From Rhipicephalus microplus (taxonomy: Eukaryota > Arthropoda > Arachnida > Ixodida > Ixodidae), in NCBI RefSeq assembly GCF_043290135.1, contig NC_134710.1, forward strand, positions 319,012,616 through 319,076,615: DNA of 64,000 nt, in the 5' to 3' direction. The notes beneath the pieces were generated by a model that saw nothing but the letters and a program-made list of their open reading frames with translations, was not told the DNA's origin and did no database searches. Of this stretch, positions 33,501-44,649 are shown one piece after another (position 1 is the first letter of the stretch; the number at the start of each line of letters is the position of its first letter). Position numbers and translations under genes: made by a program.

Positions 33501-33950
33501 TGAAACGGGAACAAGGGCAAAATTTCCAGGTGAAATATCGGTATCTTCATGAACGAGCAACTTCGCCGGCTGATGAAGAGCGTCAAGTAATGGGACATCA
33601 CACAAGGGTGAAAACTCAACTTCGGCGCGAGCGCAGTCGATGACGGCACTATGGCGGGATAGGAAGTCCCACCCGAGGATGACGTCATGCGAACAGACAG
33701 CGAGAACGATAAATTCCACGATGTAAAGATTGCCTTCGATGCACACTCTCGCAGTGCAGGCTGCGAGAGGCGTTACTTGCTGTGCGCTTGCGGTGTGGAG
33801 CGACAGTCCCGAAAGCGGCGTCGTGACTTTGCGCAATAAACGGCAGAGATTATCGGCAATAACAGAAACAGCTGCGCCGGTGTCCACAAGGGCGAAAGTA
33901 CAATGACCTTCAACAGTTACTGCGACCACGTTAGCAGGAGAGGGGCGAGG
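30502..33950 (-). pseudogene. Gypsy pol: protease, RT, RNase H, integrase
   Basis: The protease has ALVDTGAAVSVI and DVILGWDFL (about 33900-33680). Near 33250-33290 the frame shifts. The reverse transcriptase frame ends at 32334 and includes VLVRKKDGSIRFCVDYRRLN and LCYLDDVVVFS (YxDD). A TAG at 32334-32332 (plus strand cta) interrupts just before the RNase H ([24 protein letters not shown]). Integrase follows with His-His-Cys-Cys ([22 protein letters not shown]) and Asp-Asp-Glu positions ([27 protein letters not shown]). The end is [15 protein letters not shown], without a chromodomain. All catalytic residues are in place; only the frame break and the stop disable it. Confidence 0.9.
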
Positions 33951-34000
33951 GCTTAGACAGTTCGAAAACGGCGCAGTTCTTGCCTCTTGAACTGCGGTGC

Positions 34001-35335
34001 TTAGTTTTCCTGTTCGGAAGGTCCGGGCTGGCGACGCATGGGGGAGGGCGATCGCCGACGAGGAGACGGTGCGCGCTGCGGCTGGAAGTCAAGGTGGTCA
34101 GTAGGGGCATAGCGAGGTGACGAGACCGGCCCGTATTGGTCGAAGGGTTGGCTGCCGGGTTGCGACGACTGGGCATAGTTGCCGAACGTCTGAGGTCGAC
34201 GGCGGCAGTAGCGGGCAACATGTCCGGGAGTGAAGCAGGCGTAGCAAATCGGTTGGTTATCGGGAATCATCCATGGATTGACGACTGGTGGTGCCGCCCA
34301 AGGTGTAGTATAAACAGCCGGGTGTGCGCGCTGTGAGCGCGTGGTGTAGGGCGGTTGCGGAAGCCTACGCACAGCGTCTGCATATGTGAGCGGGGCGGCT
34401 ACGGGCTGCATCTCTTGCGAACAGGCGACAGGAGGAGCCACAGGCTGCGCTGCATACGTTAGGGGCGCGGCCACGGGCTGAATCGCTGGCGGATAGGCGA
34501 CAGGGGCACTTACCGGCTGTGCGACACGCGGGCAGTGGACACGGCTAGATAGAGGAGGCTCGTAGTGCGCAAGGGGAACAGCTTGTGCAACCTCTTTCGA
34601 TATAGCAGTGCGAAGCGGGGCGGGTAGACGGGTGGTGGTCTCGTGAGCAAAAGGCACTAGAGAAAGTTGGCGGGCGACTTCCTCACGGACGAATGCTCGG
34701 ACTTGCTGAAGCAATGGTGAATTGTCAGGCATGGTGTCGAAACTGGACAGCGACTCACCACCACGCTGAGGTTGTCGAGTCAGAGAGCGTTGCTTCTTCA
34801 ACTCGTCGTAGCTCTGACATAAGCTGACAACTTCAGAAACTGTGCTCGGATTTCTAGCCAAGAGCATTTGAAATGCGTCATCGTCGATGCCCTTCGGGAT
34901 GTGTTTGACCTTGTCCGACTCGGGCATGGTGTCATTCGCGCGTCGACAAAGGTCGACGACATCCTCAATATAGCTAATGAAATTTTCGCCAGTCTGCTGA
35001 GAGCGGATGCGCAAGCGCTGTTCTGCCCGCTGCTTGCGGACAGCCGGCCGACCAAACACTTCAGCACATGACGTCTTGAAGACGCTCCATGTGGGGATGT
35101 TGTGTTTGTGGTTGTTAAACCACAATTCTGCGACGCCGGTGAGATAAAATATGACATGGCCGAGCTTGTCGGCTTCATCCCACTTGTTATTGGCGCTCAC
35201 CAGCTCGTAGTGCTCAAGCCAGTCTTCCACGTCGGTCCCATCCGAACCGCTGAAGACCTTCGGGTGCCGTAGCCTAGGATGGCCGGGGCAGTTGAACTGG
35301 GGCGACGATGCCGATGGGTTGGCGTTGTCAGTCAT
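34001..35335 (-). CDS. Gypsy gag
   Basis: 444 residues from the ATG at 35335-35333 (MTDNANPSASSPQ). The capsid region has VFSGSDGTDVEDWLEHYE, DKLGHVIFYLTGVAELWF and SYIEDVVDLCRRAN. A Pro/Ala-rich linker with repeated 'QPVAAPLTYA' units follows, then one CCHC knuckle, CYACFTPGHVARYC, and an Arg/Ser/Pro-rich end (RAPSPRRRSPSPMRR). It ends at GGAAAACTAA (34010-34001 on the minus strand), after which the protease lies in the -1 frame. The frame is intact. Confidence 0.85.
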   Translation of the reverse strand: MTDNANPSASSPQFNCPGHPRLRHPKVFSGSDGTDVEDWLEHYELVSANNKWDEADKLGHVIFYLTGVAELWFNNHKHNIPTWSVFKTSCAEVFGRPAVRKQRAEQRLRIRSQQTGENFISYIEDVVDLCRRANDTMPESDKVKHIPKGIDDDAFQMLLARNPSTVSEVVSLCQSYDELKKQRSLTRQPQRGGESLSSFDTMPDNSPLLQQVRAFVREEVARQLSLVPFAHETTTRLPAPLRTAISKEVAQAVPLAHYEPPLSSRVHCPRVAQPVSAPVAYPPAIQPVAAPLTYAAQPVAPPVACSQEMQPVAAPLTYADAVRRLPQPPYTTRSQRAHPAVYTTPWAAPPVVNPWMIPDNQPICYACFTPGHVARYCRRRPQTFGNYAQSSQPGSQPFDQYGPVSSPRYAPTDHLDFQPQRAPSPRRRSPSPMRRQPGPSEQEN

Positions 35336-35405
35336 GACGGGCGGTAGCGTGCGGCTTCGCAGTTCCAGGCTGTAGCGACGGGGATGAACAGCACTCTCCA
35401 CCAAA

Positions 35406-35540
35406 TGTGACGAGGTTTATTAGTCGATAACGACAACGGCAAGACAGCGTGAAGAACCGTCCAGCAAAGATCAGCAAACAGCGAGCCGAGAGAGCCGAGC
35501 GTTGGCGATGCTGCTCGCCGCAGGCACATCTTCTTCTTCA
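35406..35540 (-). repeat. 5' LTR of the gypsy element
   Basis: 135 bp. Downstream on the minus strand is TTTGGTGGAGAGTGCTG, giving a likely primer-binding site TGGTGGAG two bases after the LTR. A similar TGGTGGAG follows the presumed LTR of the element at 45321. Confidence 0.85.

Positions 35541-35541
<1 letters not shown>

Positions 35542-35596
<55 letters not shown>
35542..35596. repeat. (AAT)n array
   Basis: About 18 units. With the minus-strand SINE piece that follows, this reads as the (ATT)n tail of a SINE into which the gypsy element inserted. Confidence 0.8.
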
Positions 35597-35599
35597 GGA

Positions 35600-35725
35600 G
35601 TGCAGTGTCCTAAATCAACCATACGATTTTGAGAGATACCGTAGTGGAGTGCTTCGATTATTTAGACTACCTGAGGTCTTTTAACGCGCGTCTAAAACTA
35701 AGCACACGGGCCTTACGGGGCCACT
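35600..35725 (-). mobile_element. SINE 3' part, diverged
   Basis: The minus strand keeps GGCCCGTGTGCTTAG, a decayed AAAGA...AGGTAG block, the ACTACGGTATCTCTCAAAAT segment and a decayed TTTAGGAC end. It is diverged from the intact copies and lacks the tRNA head. Confidence 0.6.
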
Positions 35726-36192
35726 CACCAGGTTTGACAGTTTTGATCTGACAAGCGCAATGCGTAGATGAGGCGTTCATGATCACGTCTGCCAAAATTT
35801 GCAACGCTATGCGCCACGAAACTGGGTCGAATTTCAAGATGAACTCTGCTCCCCCTTCCTTTGCGGGCACGTGCCCAGAGAATAAGGGAATAAGAGAGAA
35901 CGCACTTTTAAAACCGAACGCACGAGCATACATAAGATATGTATCAGTACTCTCCCCCTTTCGCTCGGTGACTGGCGCAGGTCCTCGGTCCGCGCCGCCG
36001 TCGCGAGAGAGATCGAGGTTCTTTTCCTTTCCTGAACCTCTATCTGAACCGATGTGCGCGGAACAGACAGCGAAACGGTATGGCCAAGCAGATGCGGAAA
36101 CGCGACAAAGCGCGGCTGCACGTATATATTTAGTTCACATAGCAACGCCAGAGATATTTCCCATCGGCTGCCTTTGCTGGCTTGCATTGAAC
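35726..36192. other. No recognisable gene
   Basis: Overlapping frames on both strands, none with a known domain. Confidence 0.4.
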
Positions 36193-36204
36193 TCGTTCCT
36201 TGAA

Positions 36205-36460
36205 CCCCCGCCGCGGTGGTCTAGTGTCTAAGGTACTCGGCTGCTGACCTGCAGGTTGCGGGTTCAAATCCCGGCTGCAACGGCTGCATTTCCGATGGAG
36301 GCGGAAATGTTGTAGGCCCGTGTGCTCAGATTCGGGCGCACGTTAAAGAACCCCAGGTGGTCCAAATTTCCGGAGCCTTCCACTACGGCGTCTCTCACAA
36401 TCATAGCGTGGTTTTGGGACGTTGAACCCCCCATATCAATCAATCTATCTATCAATCAAT
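36205..36460 (+). mobile_element. Full-length Ruka-like SINE
   Basis: Starts CCCCCGCCGCGGTGGTCTAG (box A region), with box B GGGTTCAAATCCC, the body GGAGGCGGAAATGTTGTAGG and a CAATC/TATC tail. A 12-bp duplication, TCGTTCCTTGAA, lies at 36193-36204 and 36461-36472. This is the cleanest copy in the window. Confidence 0.92.
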
Positions 36461-36677
36461 TCGTTCCTTGAATTCTCGGCGCTCGTCACTTTCCTATGAA
36501 ACAAACAAAAAAATGTCTCAGGCTGATAACATGCTTGCCATTCTTAGTGGAAGTGGTGGGAGTGCGTCGATAATACAATCGAGAGGCATCCAAGATTTCA
36601 GGACTATTTTTGTGAGCGGAACGGCATCTTTTGAACACGTTCTTTCTTTAGTATAGTCTGCTTTCTTCATCAGCATA

Positions 36678-36910
36678 ATATCTAGGGTTTTACGGTCCAA
36701 AACCACGAGATGATTATGAAAGATGCCATAGTGGAGGGCTCCGGAAGTTTTGACTATCTGGTGTTCATTAACGGGCACTCACACCGGACAGTTCACGGTC
36801 CGCTACCATTTCACCTGCATCGAATTGCGACTGTCCCGGCCGGTATCGAACCCGTGACCTTAGGGTGAGCAGCCGAGCTCAATAACCACTGCTCCCCTGC
36901 GGCGATCTCC
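36678..36910 (-). mobile_element. SINE, second subfamily
   Basis: On the minus strand, box B is GGGTTCGATACC and the end is ACCGTAAAACCCTAGAT. The middle region differs from the Ruka-like copies. An 11-bp duplication, TCATCAGCATA, lies at 36667-36677 and 36911-36921. Confidence 0.8.
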
Positions 36911-36987
36911 TCATCAGCATATTTTTCATGGGGAATATTGACCCATGACACACTAGTTTCGTTACCGCAATGCCATTTTACACCGTG

Positions 36988-37115
36988 TGCACAGATTGGG
37001 GTGCACGTTAAAGAACACCAGGTGGTATAAGTTTCCGGAGCCCTCCACTATATACGGCGTCTCTCATAAACATATGGGGGGTTTCGGACGTTAAGCCCCA
37101 CATATCAATCAATCA
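36988..37115 (+). mobile_element. Ruka-like SINE, 3' half
   Basis: Keeps GGGGTGCACGTTAAAGAACA through TATCAATCAATCAG. The tRNA head is missing. Confidence 0.75.
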
Positions 37116-38305
37116 GTGTTCGTGAGCCAAACCTAATGATGGTTCAGCAAACTAATGAACAGATCAAGCACGCACTGCTTGTCTACCTGAAGTTCAACTA
37201 TTGTTTCGATGCTCACTGATCGCAGGAAATAAAAGAAAAAATGCTGGCGCTGCGTCAAATTTTTGCTGCGGTCTCGCATCACATTCGCACGTGGCAGCCG
37301 GCTTTTTGTCGATATTTTTGTTCTTTTTTCATATCGAAACAATTCTTATGCATTTGCTTAACGTCCCTATTAGTCACCGATAGCCTCTTCAAGAGACCTT
37401 CTTTCGTGAACAGTCTGATAATTCCTTGAACCTATACTTGAAGACAGTTAAACGCGGCGCGTTTGGAGGGAGTAATGTGATAACGTTTCGATTTCGCGAA
37501 ATTTAAACTGATGCTGGCAAAAATCAAGCGGTGCAGTTGTTTTACCACAGAATGAAATTTTTATTATTTCTGTTTGAGCGCTACAAATTTTATATTGAAG
37601 ATTTTCCCCTAGAGTAACTATTACAATGTTCATTAAGCTATTCTTGTTAATTGCGTAGCTTGGTGGACTGAAAAAAAAATATTCTAACATGTTACATGTG
37701 GCTCAAAAGCATTCTGCGCAAATCGGAGACGTGTAGGGCTCATGTGTAATTTTTTTCATTACATGACGGTTTTAGCTAGAACACCCTGTAGAGGTGAAAA
37801 GATGCAAACTTTAGGGCGCAGCGCACCTCAATCGGACTCTATGCGCAAAGAAAATAAGTTTTAGGCGCATGCATGGTGGACACACCACTGCAATACGAAT
37901 CGCAATGGCTCAAACAAATATATCCTGTTATACAAAAACCTACGCTGCTGTGCAATCAGATACTTTGAGACCTATATACAGCACTTATCAGAATATTCGG
38001 TGCTGTGAAAACGTACATAGCAAAGAATTGCACTCTACGAACAAAATCAGATAACAAATACAACAAAAAAGAACGCTTTTGTGACAGAATTATTGTCCAC
38101 ACAAACAGAGGTAGTCTGTGGCAGCAAGGAACTGTGCATGCATGGTATTCTGTCGTCACATTCTAGGAAGGGTTGGTATAATATGCAAGCACCCTGGACA
38201 ATTCACCAGTGTTTTCGTTTAGGCTCCTACAAGTTTTCAACTTGTGAAATTTAAATTACTTGCGAAGTTCGTGCTTATATTGTGAAGTGAATCCCACCCT
38301 CAATA
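37116..38305. other. No recognisable gene
   Basis: AT-rich, short frames only. Confidence 0.45.
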
Positions 38306-38563
38306 TCATCGCCTTAAATGATTCGATGGTGTGCCCGATGGTGGGAAGGTGTCTAGATATCGACCAATGAAGCATATAGAGTGCACGTGTGTGTTGTGAT
38401 TATTGAATTGGTACCAAAACGCATTGTTGGTTACACCAATATACAGCAACTTGCAAATGGAGCACTCAAGCATATAAACTACATCATCTGTCTCACAAGA
38501 AAAATCACTATAAATTTTCAAGCTGAAATCAATGGCGGTGCTTTTAGTCGCAGTGCTATTCAT
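38306..38563 (-). pseudogene. Penelope-like endonuclease relic, second lineage
   Basis: The minus frame reads VVYMLECSICKLLYIGVTNN, then FWYQFNNHNTHVHS. This is the GIY-YIG core with the Cys-x2-Cys pair typical of Penelope-like elements (Y-L-C..C...YIG.T) and the R.NNHR-type block, where the catalytic Arg is replaced. The C-terminal Glu region is missing. It differs from the copy at 28712, so at least two Penelope lineages are present. Confidence 0.65.
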
Positions 38564-38589
38564 CTGATTGTATGCCTTGCGTTAAAGAT

Positions 38590-38831
38590 TGATTGATTTG
38601 TGGGGTTTAACGTCCCAAAACCACCATATGATTATGAGAGACGCCGTAGTGGAGGGCTCCGGAAATTTTGACCACCTGGGGTTCTTTAACGTGCACCCAA
38701 ATCTGAGCACACGGGCCTACGACATTTCCGCCTCCATCAGAAATGCAGCCACCGCAGCCGGGATTTGAACCCGCGACCTGCGGGTCAGCAGCCGAGTACC
38801 TTAGCCACTAGACCACCACGCGGCGGGGCTC
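38590..38831 (-). mobile_element. Full-length Ruka-like SINE
   Basis: Complete on the minus strand, from CCCCGCCGCGTGGTGGTCTA with box B GGGTTCAAATCCC to a CAATCAATC tail. An 11-bp duplication, GCGTTAAAGAT, lies at 38579-38589 and 38832-38842. Confidence 0.92.
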
Positions 38832-38842
38832 GCGTTAAAGAT

Positions 38843-40299
38843 GCAACAATAATGGTAACCAGTGGGTGGAATATAATCAATATTACGAACTTTGGAGGAA
38901 GTATACGAATGTCCTGCAAAGTCTTACAACGCCGATACAAGGCACGGAGTGGTTCTGGAAAAAAGTTTGTGCGCTCACTTTGCGTCCACATGTTGTAATG
39001 TTTCTTCGGCATTGCTGATATTGGGGGTGGACTCCCTATGCGTGATTACAAGGTTTCTTGTTTAACGCGACATGCTTCTTATTGCTTTTGTGATTCGCCG
39101 TGGAGTGTTCTGCCCACTATGCGCTGATTATCTGTTCTTTACGCGTATACATTCTGATAGTGGTGCAGTGAACTTTATCAGTGTACATCTACTTACACAT
39201 AAGTAGAGGCGGGGGTAACATGTAGTGCATCCATGCTGACGAAAGTCTGCCCCTCAGCAAACGTTATCAAAACCACATGTCGTGCGTGCGTCCTTCTCTT
39301 CAATCATGCGTGTATGTGTGTATGTAAGAAAGAAAGAGAGAGGGAGATAGGGGCCTGATTAAAACAAGTTAAATATCTAATGACAATGGAGTCGATTGAC
39401 ACTGTCCCGCGCTGTGGCTCTCCTTACAGGAGTATTAATCTTTGCGTGTAACGCCTCGAAATTGCGGCATGGTTATTATATGGATGTTGTATGACGCATT
39501 GCTCCGGAAACTTTCACCCACCGCGGGATGACGATGGCGTCACCATCCACCGGTTTCGCTTGATTTGGGCCAGCAAACGTTTCTTTCGCGTTGGGCTTGA
39601 CGGGAAGCGAAACATTCTCAATCAGTTCCGAGTGTTGTCCGAACATTGTGGAACGCAACGGTCTGTTTTGCTTTGCTCTCTGCAGCAGCCAGCGACGCAT
39701 GCAGGGCTAGCGAACGTTGACTCGCACCACAAAAAAAACGTAGAATTCGCTGTTTCAAGTTCCACTCAGATAACACCTCGTTGAAATGCACAAATAGAGC
39801 CCGTGTAGCCACTGTTTTCAAGGTCGTCGCAGCGCTGACTAACGCCGCGTGCGTGGAGACAGCCTGCAACCACCTGAACACTGGCTGCACTGACGTTGAA
39901 TCGGTTGAGTTGAGAAACAAAATGGTGACAGAAGTTGGCAACGACGACGACCGTCAATACTCGCGGGCTTCGACATGTACCCTTTCAAAGGCTGACAGGC
40001 AACTAAAACCGGGTGGGAGGCGTGTGTGATGAAGGCTCCCTAATGTCCATTTTGGGGTTTTGTTCGAACTGGTACAGTGGACGGACGTGTTTTGCGAGGC
40101 CTCCGTATCGGCTGCGCCAGTAAGTGTTTTTGTGTGTTTCGAGCTTGCTTTTAATAATTAATAAGGCAGCAGTATAAACGTTTAGAGCACTTATTACACT
40201 GTGCTCTGGGGAAGGGGCAGTCAACTGGTATTTTTCTTGTTTCTGTGTTTTTTTTTCTCCTGCCACCCCGCAATGGGGGTGCACGTATACACTGACCAC
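38843..40299. other. No recognisable gene
   Basis: Short frames on both strands at 39476-39960 without a known domain; a purine-rich run near 39329-39350. Confidence 0.4.
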
Positions 40300-41122
40300 T
40301 GTTGCGACTAGGGGAATTGGTTAGGGACCCGCAGCCATCCAAAGGTCAGGGCGCAGACGAACTGAGGAGACGGAGCTCTAAACTGGAATGTTTATTTACA
40401 GTATTTACATGATTAGGTAGTGTGATACTATACATGACAAAAAGGAAAAACACACCCGAGCGTCTCTGCGCTCACGTTTTATATCCTCCGTCTTGCCAAG
40501 ATTCTCTGAGAGCCAAAGGCAAAACACTTCAGTTCAGGACCCTCCAATGGGATCTTCGTCTTCTACTTCGTTCCAGAAGAGGCAAAGTCACACACCGCCT
40601 CTCTTTGGGACTCAGGAAAGGGGGAAAGGCACGCACAGTTTGTAGCATAGGAGGGGTGGTACACACCACACGCTATGTGACAGCACGGTACAACTGGCAC
40701 GCTGCGATGACCTGGAACCCCACGCACAGAGTCGACCCATTCGGTTGGCAAGGTTCAAGGTTGACTCATCAAGGAGGCATCGCTGCCGGGCAGGCCGTAG
40801 TGCGCAGGAAATGAAGACTTGGAAAGGCCCTTGGAATGCGAGAAACGTCCCTGAAGATGGTTCTCTGGCACTCGGCTTACTGTCAGGTGCATTCCGACGA
40901 CTCCAGCAACTCAGAGAGGATTGATCTTGCTAGGTAGCCCACAGAAAAACAGCCCTTTTCAGGTAATATGCCCGTCGTACGGGCCCAAAGCGCTTGAGGC
41001 GAGCCGACGGACCTAAAGAATCGCTGTGCTGTCACTGATTCTGGACACCTTATGAAGCGCTGCAAAGTCAAAATCCTTCTATGCGCTCAAGCGGCGCCAA
41101 GACATGGTGGCCGACCACAACA
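40300..41122 (-). repeat. Possible solo LTR
   Basis: Ends are TGTTG and CAACA. On the minus strand AATAAACATTCCAG lies about 90 bp before the end, as in an LTR poly(A) region. Flanks read CCAC and CCAG, a 4-bp near-duplication with one mismatch. No internal region follows, so if real it is a solo LTR. Confidence 0.4.
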
Positions 41123-41277
41123 CCAGATTAAATTTTTGTAGTAGAACTTCGTTTTTTTTTTGCTTAGGGCAGGGCTTGCCGTACGTCACGTTTTGCAATT
41201 ATCGAGTGGGACAATTCAGCAGTGCGATTGGTGTCAAAAAGCGTGGTTAAAAAATTGTAAAATGTTTAGTATGCAGG

Positions 41278-42210
41278 GTGGATTTCAAAATGGAGGCAAG
41301 TGCGGACGTGAATGCTGAAGAGGCTGACTCCAAGTGTAGGCAATGTGAGGTCGAGAAAAATATGGGAGAATTGATGATTGCCCAGAGTCAATTGCCTGTT
41401 GATGAGAATCGCCGAGCTGTAGAGTGCGTTGGCGACAGAGCGAGAAAAAACGAGGGCGACGGGAGAAACGCTTAGGTCAGCCGGGGAGGCACTAGCGAAG
41501 GTGAACAAAGGAGCAGCCGATGGCAATAACTGTAGGGCACCGACACCCAGAACGGTGGAGAAGAAAAGCAAAACAGGTTCGGAAAAACAGGTTCAACTGG
41601 TTCAATGGTCACAAGACCCAGCTTCGGCGAAGTAGTGGTGGGGTTGGGAGGGGTCAAAGCAGCCGACGTAACAGGCGCAAATAACCTGCAGGTGCAGGAC
41701 ACTCTAGCAGAAAAGGCCCAGCACGGGATAATCGCCGAGGACTCGAATTTAAATCGATGCGCACAAGCAATCAAGGAAAGGTTAAGAGGTGTCAAAGGGG
41801 TTTCAGTAGGGACGATCCCAGGTCATAAGCTGGAAGCAGCGAGGAGGCAAGTGAGCGCAAAACTCACAATTAAAGCTAATGGACGAAGCCTCCTGATAAT
41901 TGTGGGCGGTCAAAACGATGTTTAGAATGAAGAATCGGCCGTACTTGTGACCACATTGGCGAAAGGGGTCGAGGACATGCGCGCCATTTCTCCTCATGTA
42001 CAGGTAGTGATATGCACTATACCAGAGGTACCAGTACGTGACGGCAACCTGCAAAGAGCGGTTGTCAACGCAAGCACAGATATATGGCAGATGAGTCGAG
42101 AGAAAGGCTTTGAGGTAGTGGAAATTAACAGAGAGGCGCATAGGTGAGGTGGTTTTCAACGAGACAGAATTATCTGCGATAGGAGGATAGGCCATGAGGA
42201 GGGTTGGCGA
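41278..42210 (+). pseudogene. CR1-like LINE ORF1 with esterase-type domain
   Basis: The start is rich in Glu and Cys (MEASADVNAEEADSKCRQCE). From 41728 the frame reads IIAEDSNLNRCAQAIKERL, then SLLIIVGGQNDV and VQVVICTIPEVPVRDGNLQR. This is the block order of SGNH/GDSL-type esterases, known from the ORF1 of CR1-group LINEs. The Gly of the GDS block is Glu here, a stop follows NDV (41923-41925), and the last Asp-x-x-His block is decayed (GGFQRDRIICDRR). Its role in intact LINEs is thought to concern membranes or lipids but is unproven. Dead copy. Confidence 0.65.
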
Positions 42211-42274
42211 CGCGACGCGCAGTAGCTTTTTTTTTTGAGGGGGGCGAGCTAGTAGCGAGGGAAACAACCAGGGC

Positions 42275-44095
42275 AAATCATTGACAGGTGATATGGGGAA
42301 AAACCGGAGAAAATGTAAAAGAAGGGAGGAGGCGCGTGTTGCAATTAGTTACATTAAATGCAGGGAGGCCGAAAAAAGGGCAAAATGGTTAGAGATTGAG
42401 GAGCAGTTGAACAAGGAACATATAGGAGTGTATGCGATTGCAGAAACACACTTTAGAGTCTTGGAAGAGCCAACTTAGATTCTGAGTTATATTTGGAAAG
42501 GCTGCAACAGGATCATACCAGAAAGGAAATGTGGGCGTGCTGGAATGCTAATTCATAGGAAAGACAAATGAGATAGAGTGAAGCAAACGTGTTCAGAGCA
42601 CATCTGGGTCTCGGGCACAGAATGGGAAAGAAAACGTAGCTAGGTGTAGCCTACTTGTGGACAACTTCAAGGAAAAGAATTCGGAGATGGGGGATTGTAT
42701 AGCGATATCAGAGAATTTGGGCAGGGGGGCGAAATAATTCTTCTGGGGGACATGAACGCTCACCTACAGGACCTTGACGGATATTATGGCTCCAATGGCA
42801 GGTCATCTCTGCGAGCAACTTAGTCTTGAGATAGTTAATGTGGGGCCTAAGTGTGAGGGACAGATTACGTGGGAAGTCGGACACAGGCACACGAGCATCG
42901 ATTATATTGTCTTACGACGGAAGGAATCTATGGCGAATTTAGAGAGAGATGAGAATAGACGAGGAAGGCATTAAGAGCTTGGGTAGGGATCATAAACGCA
43001 TAACATTAGAAATGTGATATAAAACTGAAAATAAGAACATGAGTCAAAGTTCGGAAACTCGTATTTAAATGACACACAAATAACAAATATAGCCGCAAGA
43101 GTCGAGGACGAAGTAAGAAAACCACTGGGCAAACACTGGGAGTATAGTGAGCGGTTGAATTTAATCACGATGGAGATGGAAAAAAGAGAAGAAAACAATT
43201 TCCTGAAAAGGAATGAGAAGGCCTAAATGTTGATGGAATAGTGTAATTCGGGACGCGATCAAGAAGCGACGTGAGGCATCGCGGGAGCACAGACAGGCAC
43301 AAAGGGAGAAGCGGCCACAGGATGAAGTCAACCAAATATGGGAAATATATTTAGAGAAAAAAAACACTGTGCGGAAATTGGTCGAGGCTTAAAGGTGAAA
43401 GTGAAGGCTGAATTATATAGAAAATCGAAAAGAAGAAGGCCGCACCCAGAATATTTTGGAACCACCTAAATGCAGTGAGTACGAAGTCTCTCACAATGCA
43501 ACAGCATATGGTAGATGAATAAGGAAATCAATTGGAAGGGTACGAAGCACTAGGTTATATCCGAAAGGTAACAGCAGATTCGCTTAAAAAGATCGCCAAG
43601 GTGACTTTACCGGTGAGTAAAAGTATGATAACGAGTGCAAACGAGGAAGAGGTAGTACTTGAGAATTTCAATTGGAAGAACATCCGAAGCAAACATTCCT
43701 AAGCGCACTATTCCGGGCTTAGATGGGGTTCCCATCCACCTCGTTATTGAACTAGGAAACAGCGCTAAAGAAGCGCTGCTGAAATCCGTAAAGTGTTTAC
43801 AGGAGAAGGAAATACCGCACACTTGACGGAAAAGCATAATGAACTTAATCTATAAAGGCAATGGAGAAACGGTTAACATTCGCTCTTATAGACCGCTAAC
43901 CATTACATCTGTGCTATACAGCTTGGCAAGGCAAGCAGTAAAATTAAAAATAGAAACGAGAGCAGAGCAAAATGATTTTATGGAAGAATGTCAGAATAAA
44001 TACCGAATTGACAGGTGTTTAGACGATGACCTGCTTGTTCTTACTCAGTGTATAGAAAAAAGCCACAGCCTTACCCCAAATGTGAAGAAATGAAC
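42275..44095 (+). pseudogene. CR1-like LINE ORF2: endonuclease, linker and partial RT
   Basis: The endonuclease remains are ECMRLQKHT/YAIAETHFRVLEEPT, LLGDMNAHLQDLDGYYGSNG and CEGQITWEVGHRHTSIDYI. The block matches the minus-strand LINE at 28270-28500, so it is the same family. The linker continues to about 43640 with stops and frame breaks. The reverse transcriptase start is MNLIYKGNGETVNIRSYRPL (43839), up to FMEECQNKYRIDRCLDDDL, then breaks off at about 44095 before the catalytic core. Many stops; an old copy. Confidence 0.75.
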
Positions 44096-44649
44096 GCGAT
44101 AGCAACAAGTTGGAAGGTCACGCACCGAATGACAAGCAGACCGAAACGTGCCCCATATTTCTCACGCACAGATATCGCACGAAACGTACTGACAGGTACA
44201 GATGAACGCGAATAAGCGTATCGGTTGTTACTTCGCTTGTCTAAAAAGCGCTCTCTTTTAGCAAACGGAGACTGTGCAACAATTGCAGTGACCTGTGTGC
44301 TCCCGGTAACTACAACAGAATCGTTCTGGTGAAAGACAAAGGTGAGCCAAGACGTACGATCCTGCCCACTGCGAGATAAGGGCGCGCGAGTGAGCCTCCA
44401 GGGGCTTTACGTCCACAGTCTCCTCTCTACGAGGCAAAATACACGTGGGAGATGAGAGCACGCGCTGCTGCGTCGTAACGATGTGGCGACACGAACTAAT
44501 TGTGTCATCTTGCTGGTAATGCTGAAAACACGATAGGTCCACCCTTACCCGAGATGCCCGTCACCAGCTATAAATGGTAGATATAAATAGCATGTCGTTT
44601 GACTTTCAAACGACGTGCTGCTCCATGACTCAGTGGTTAATGCCTCGTA
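44096..44649. other. Unknown sequence inside the decayed LINE
   Basis: Replaces the LINE's polymerase core. No coding motif was found. A CGTTTGACTTTCAAACG palindrome lies near 44600, and TGACTCAGTGGTTAATGCC near 44630 looks like an RNA polymerase III box A. Confidence 0.4.

Larger units (their letters stand above)
30333..35540 (-). mobile_element. Ty3/gypsy LTR retrotransposon, nearly complete
   Basis: Short LTRs of about 132 bp (30333-30464) and 135 bp (35406-35540) begin TGTGACGAGG and end TTCTTCA. In minus-strand order are gag, protease, reverse transcriptase, RNase H and integrase. It lies inside an (AAT)n tract: AAT repeats flank both sides, so the target duplication cannot be read unambiguously. 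Defects are a frame break between protease and reverse transcriptase and one in-frame stop between reverse transcriptase and RNase H. Young but inactive as assembled. Confidence 0.92.
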
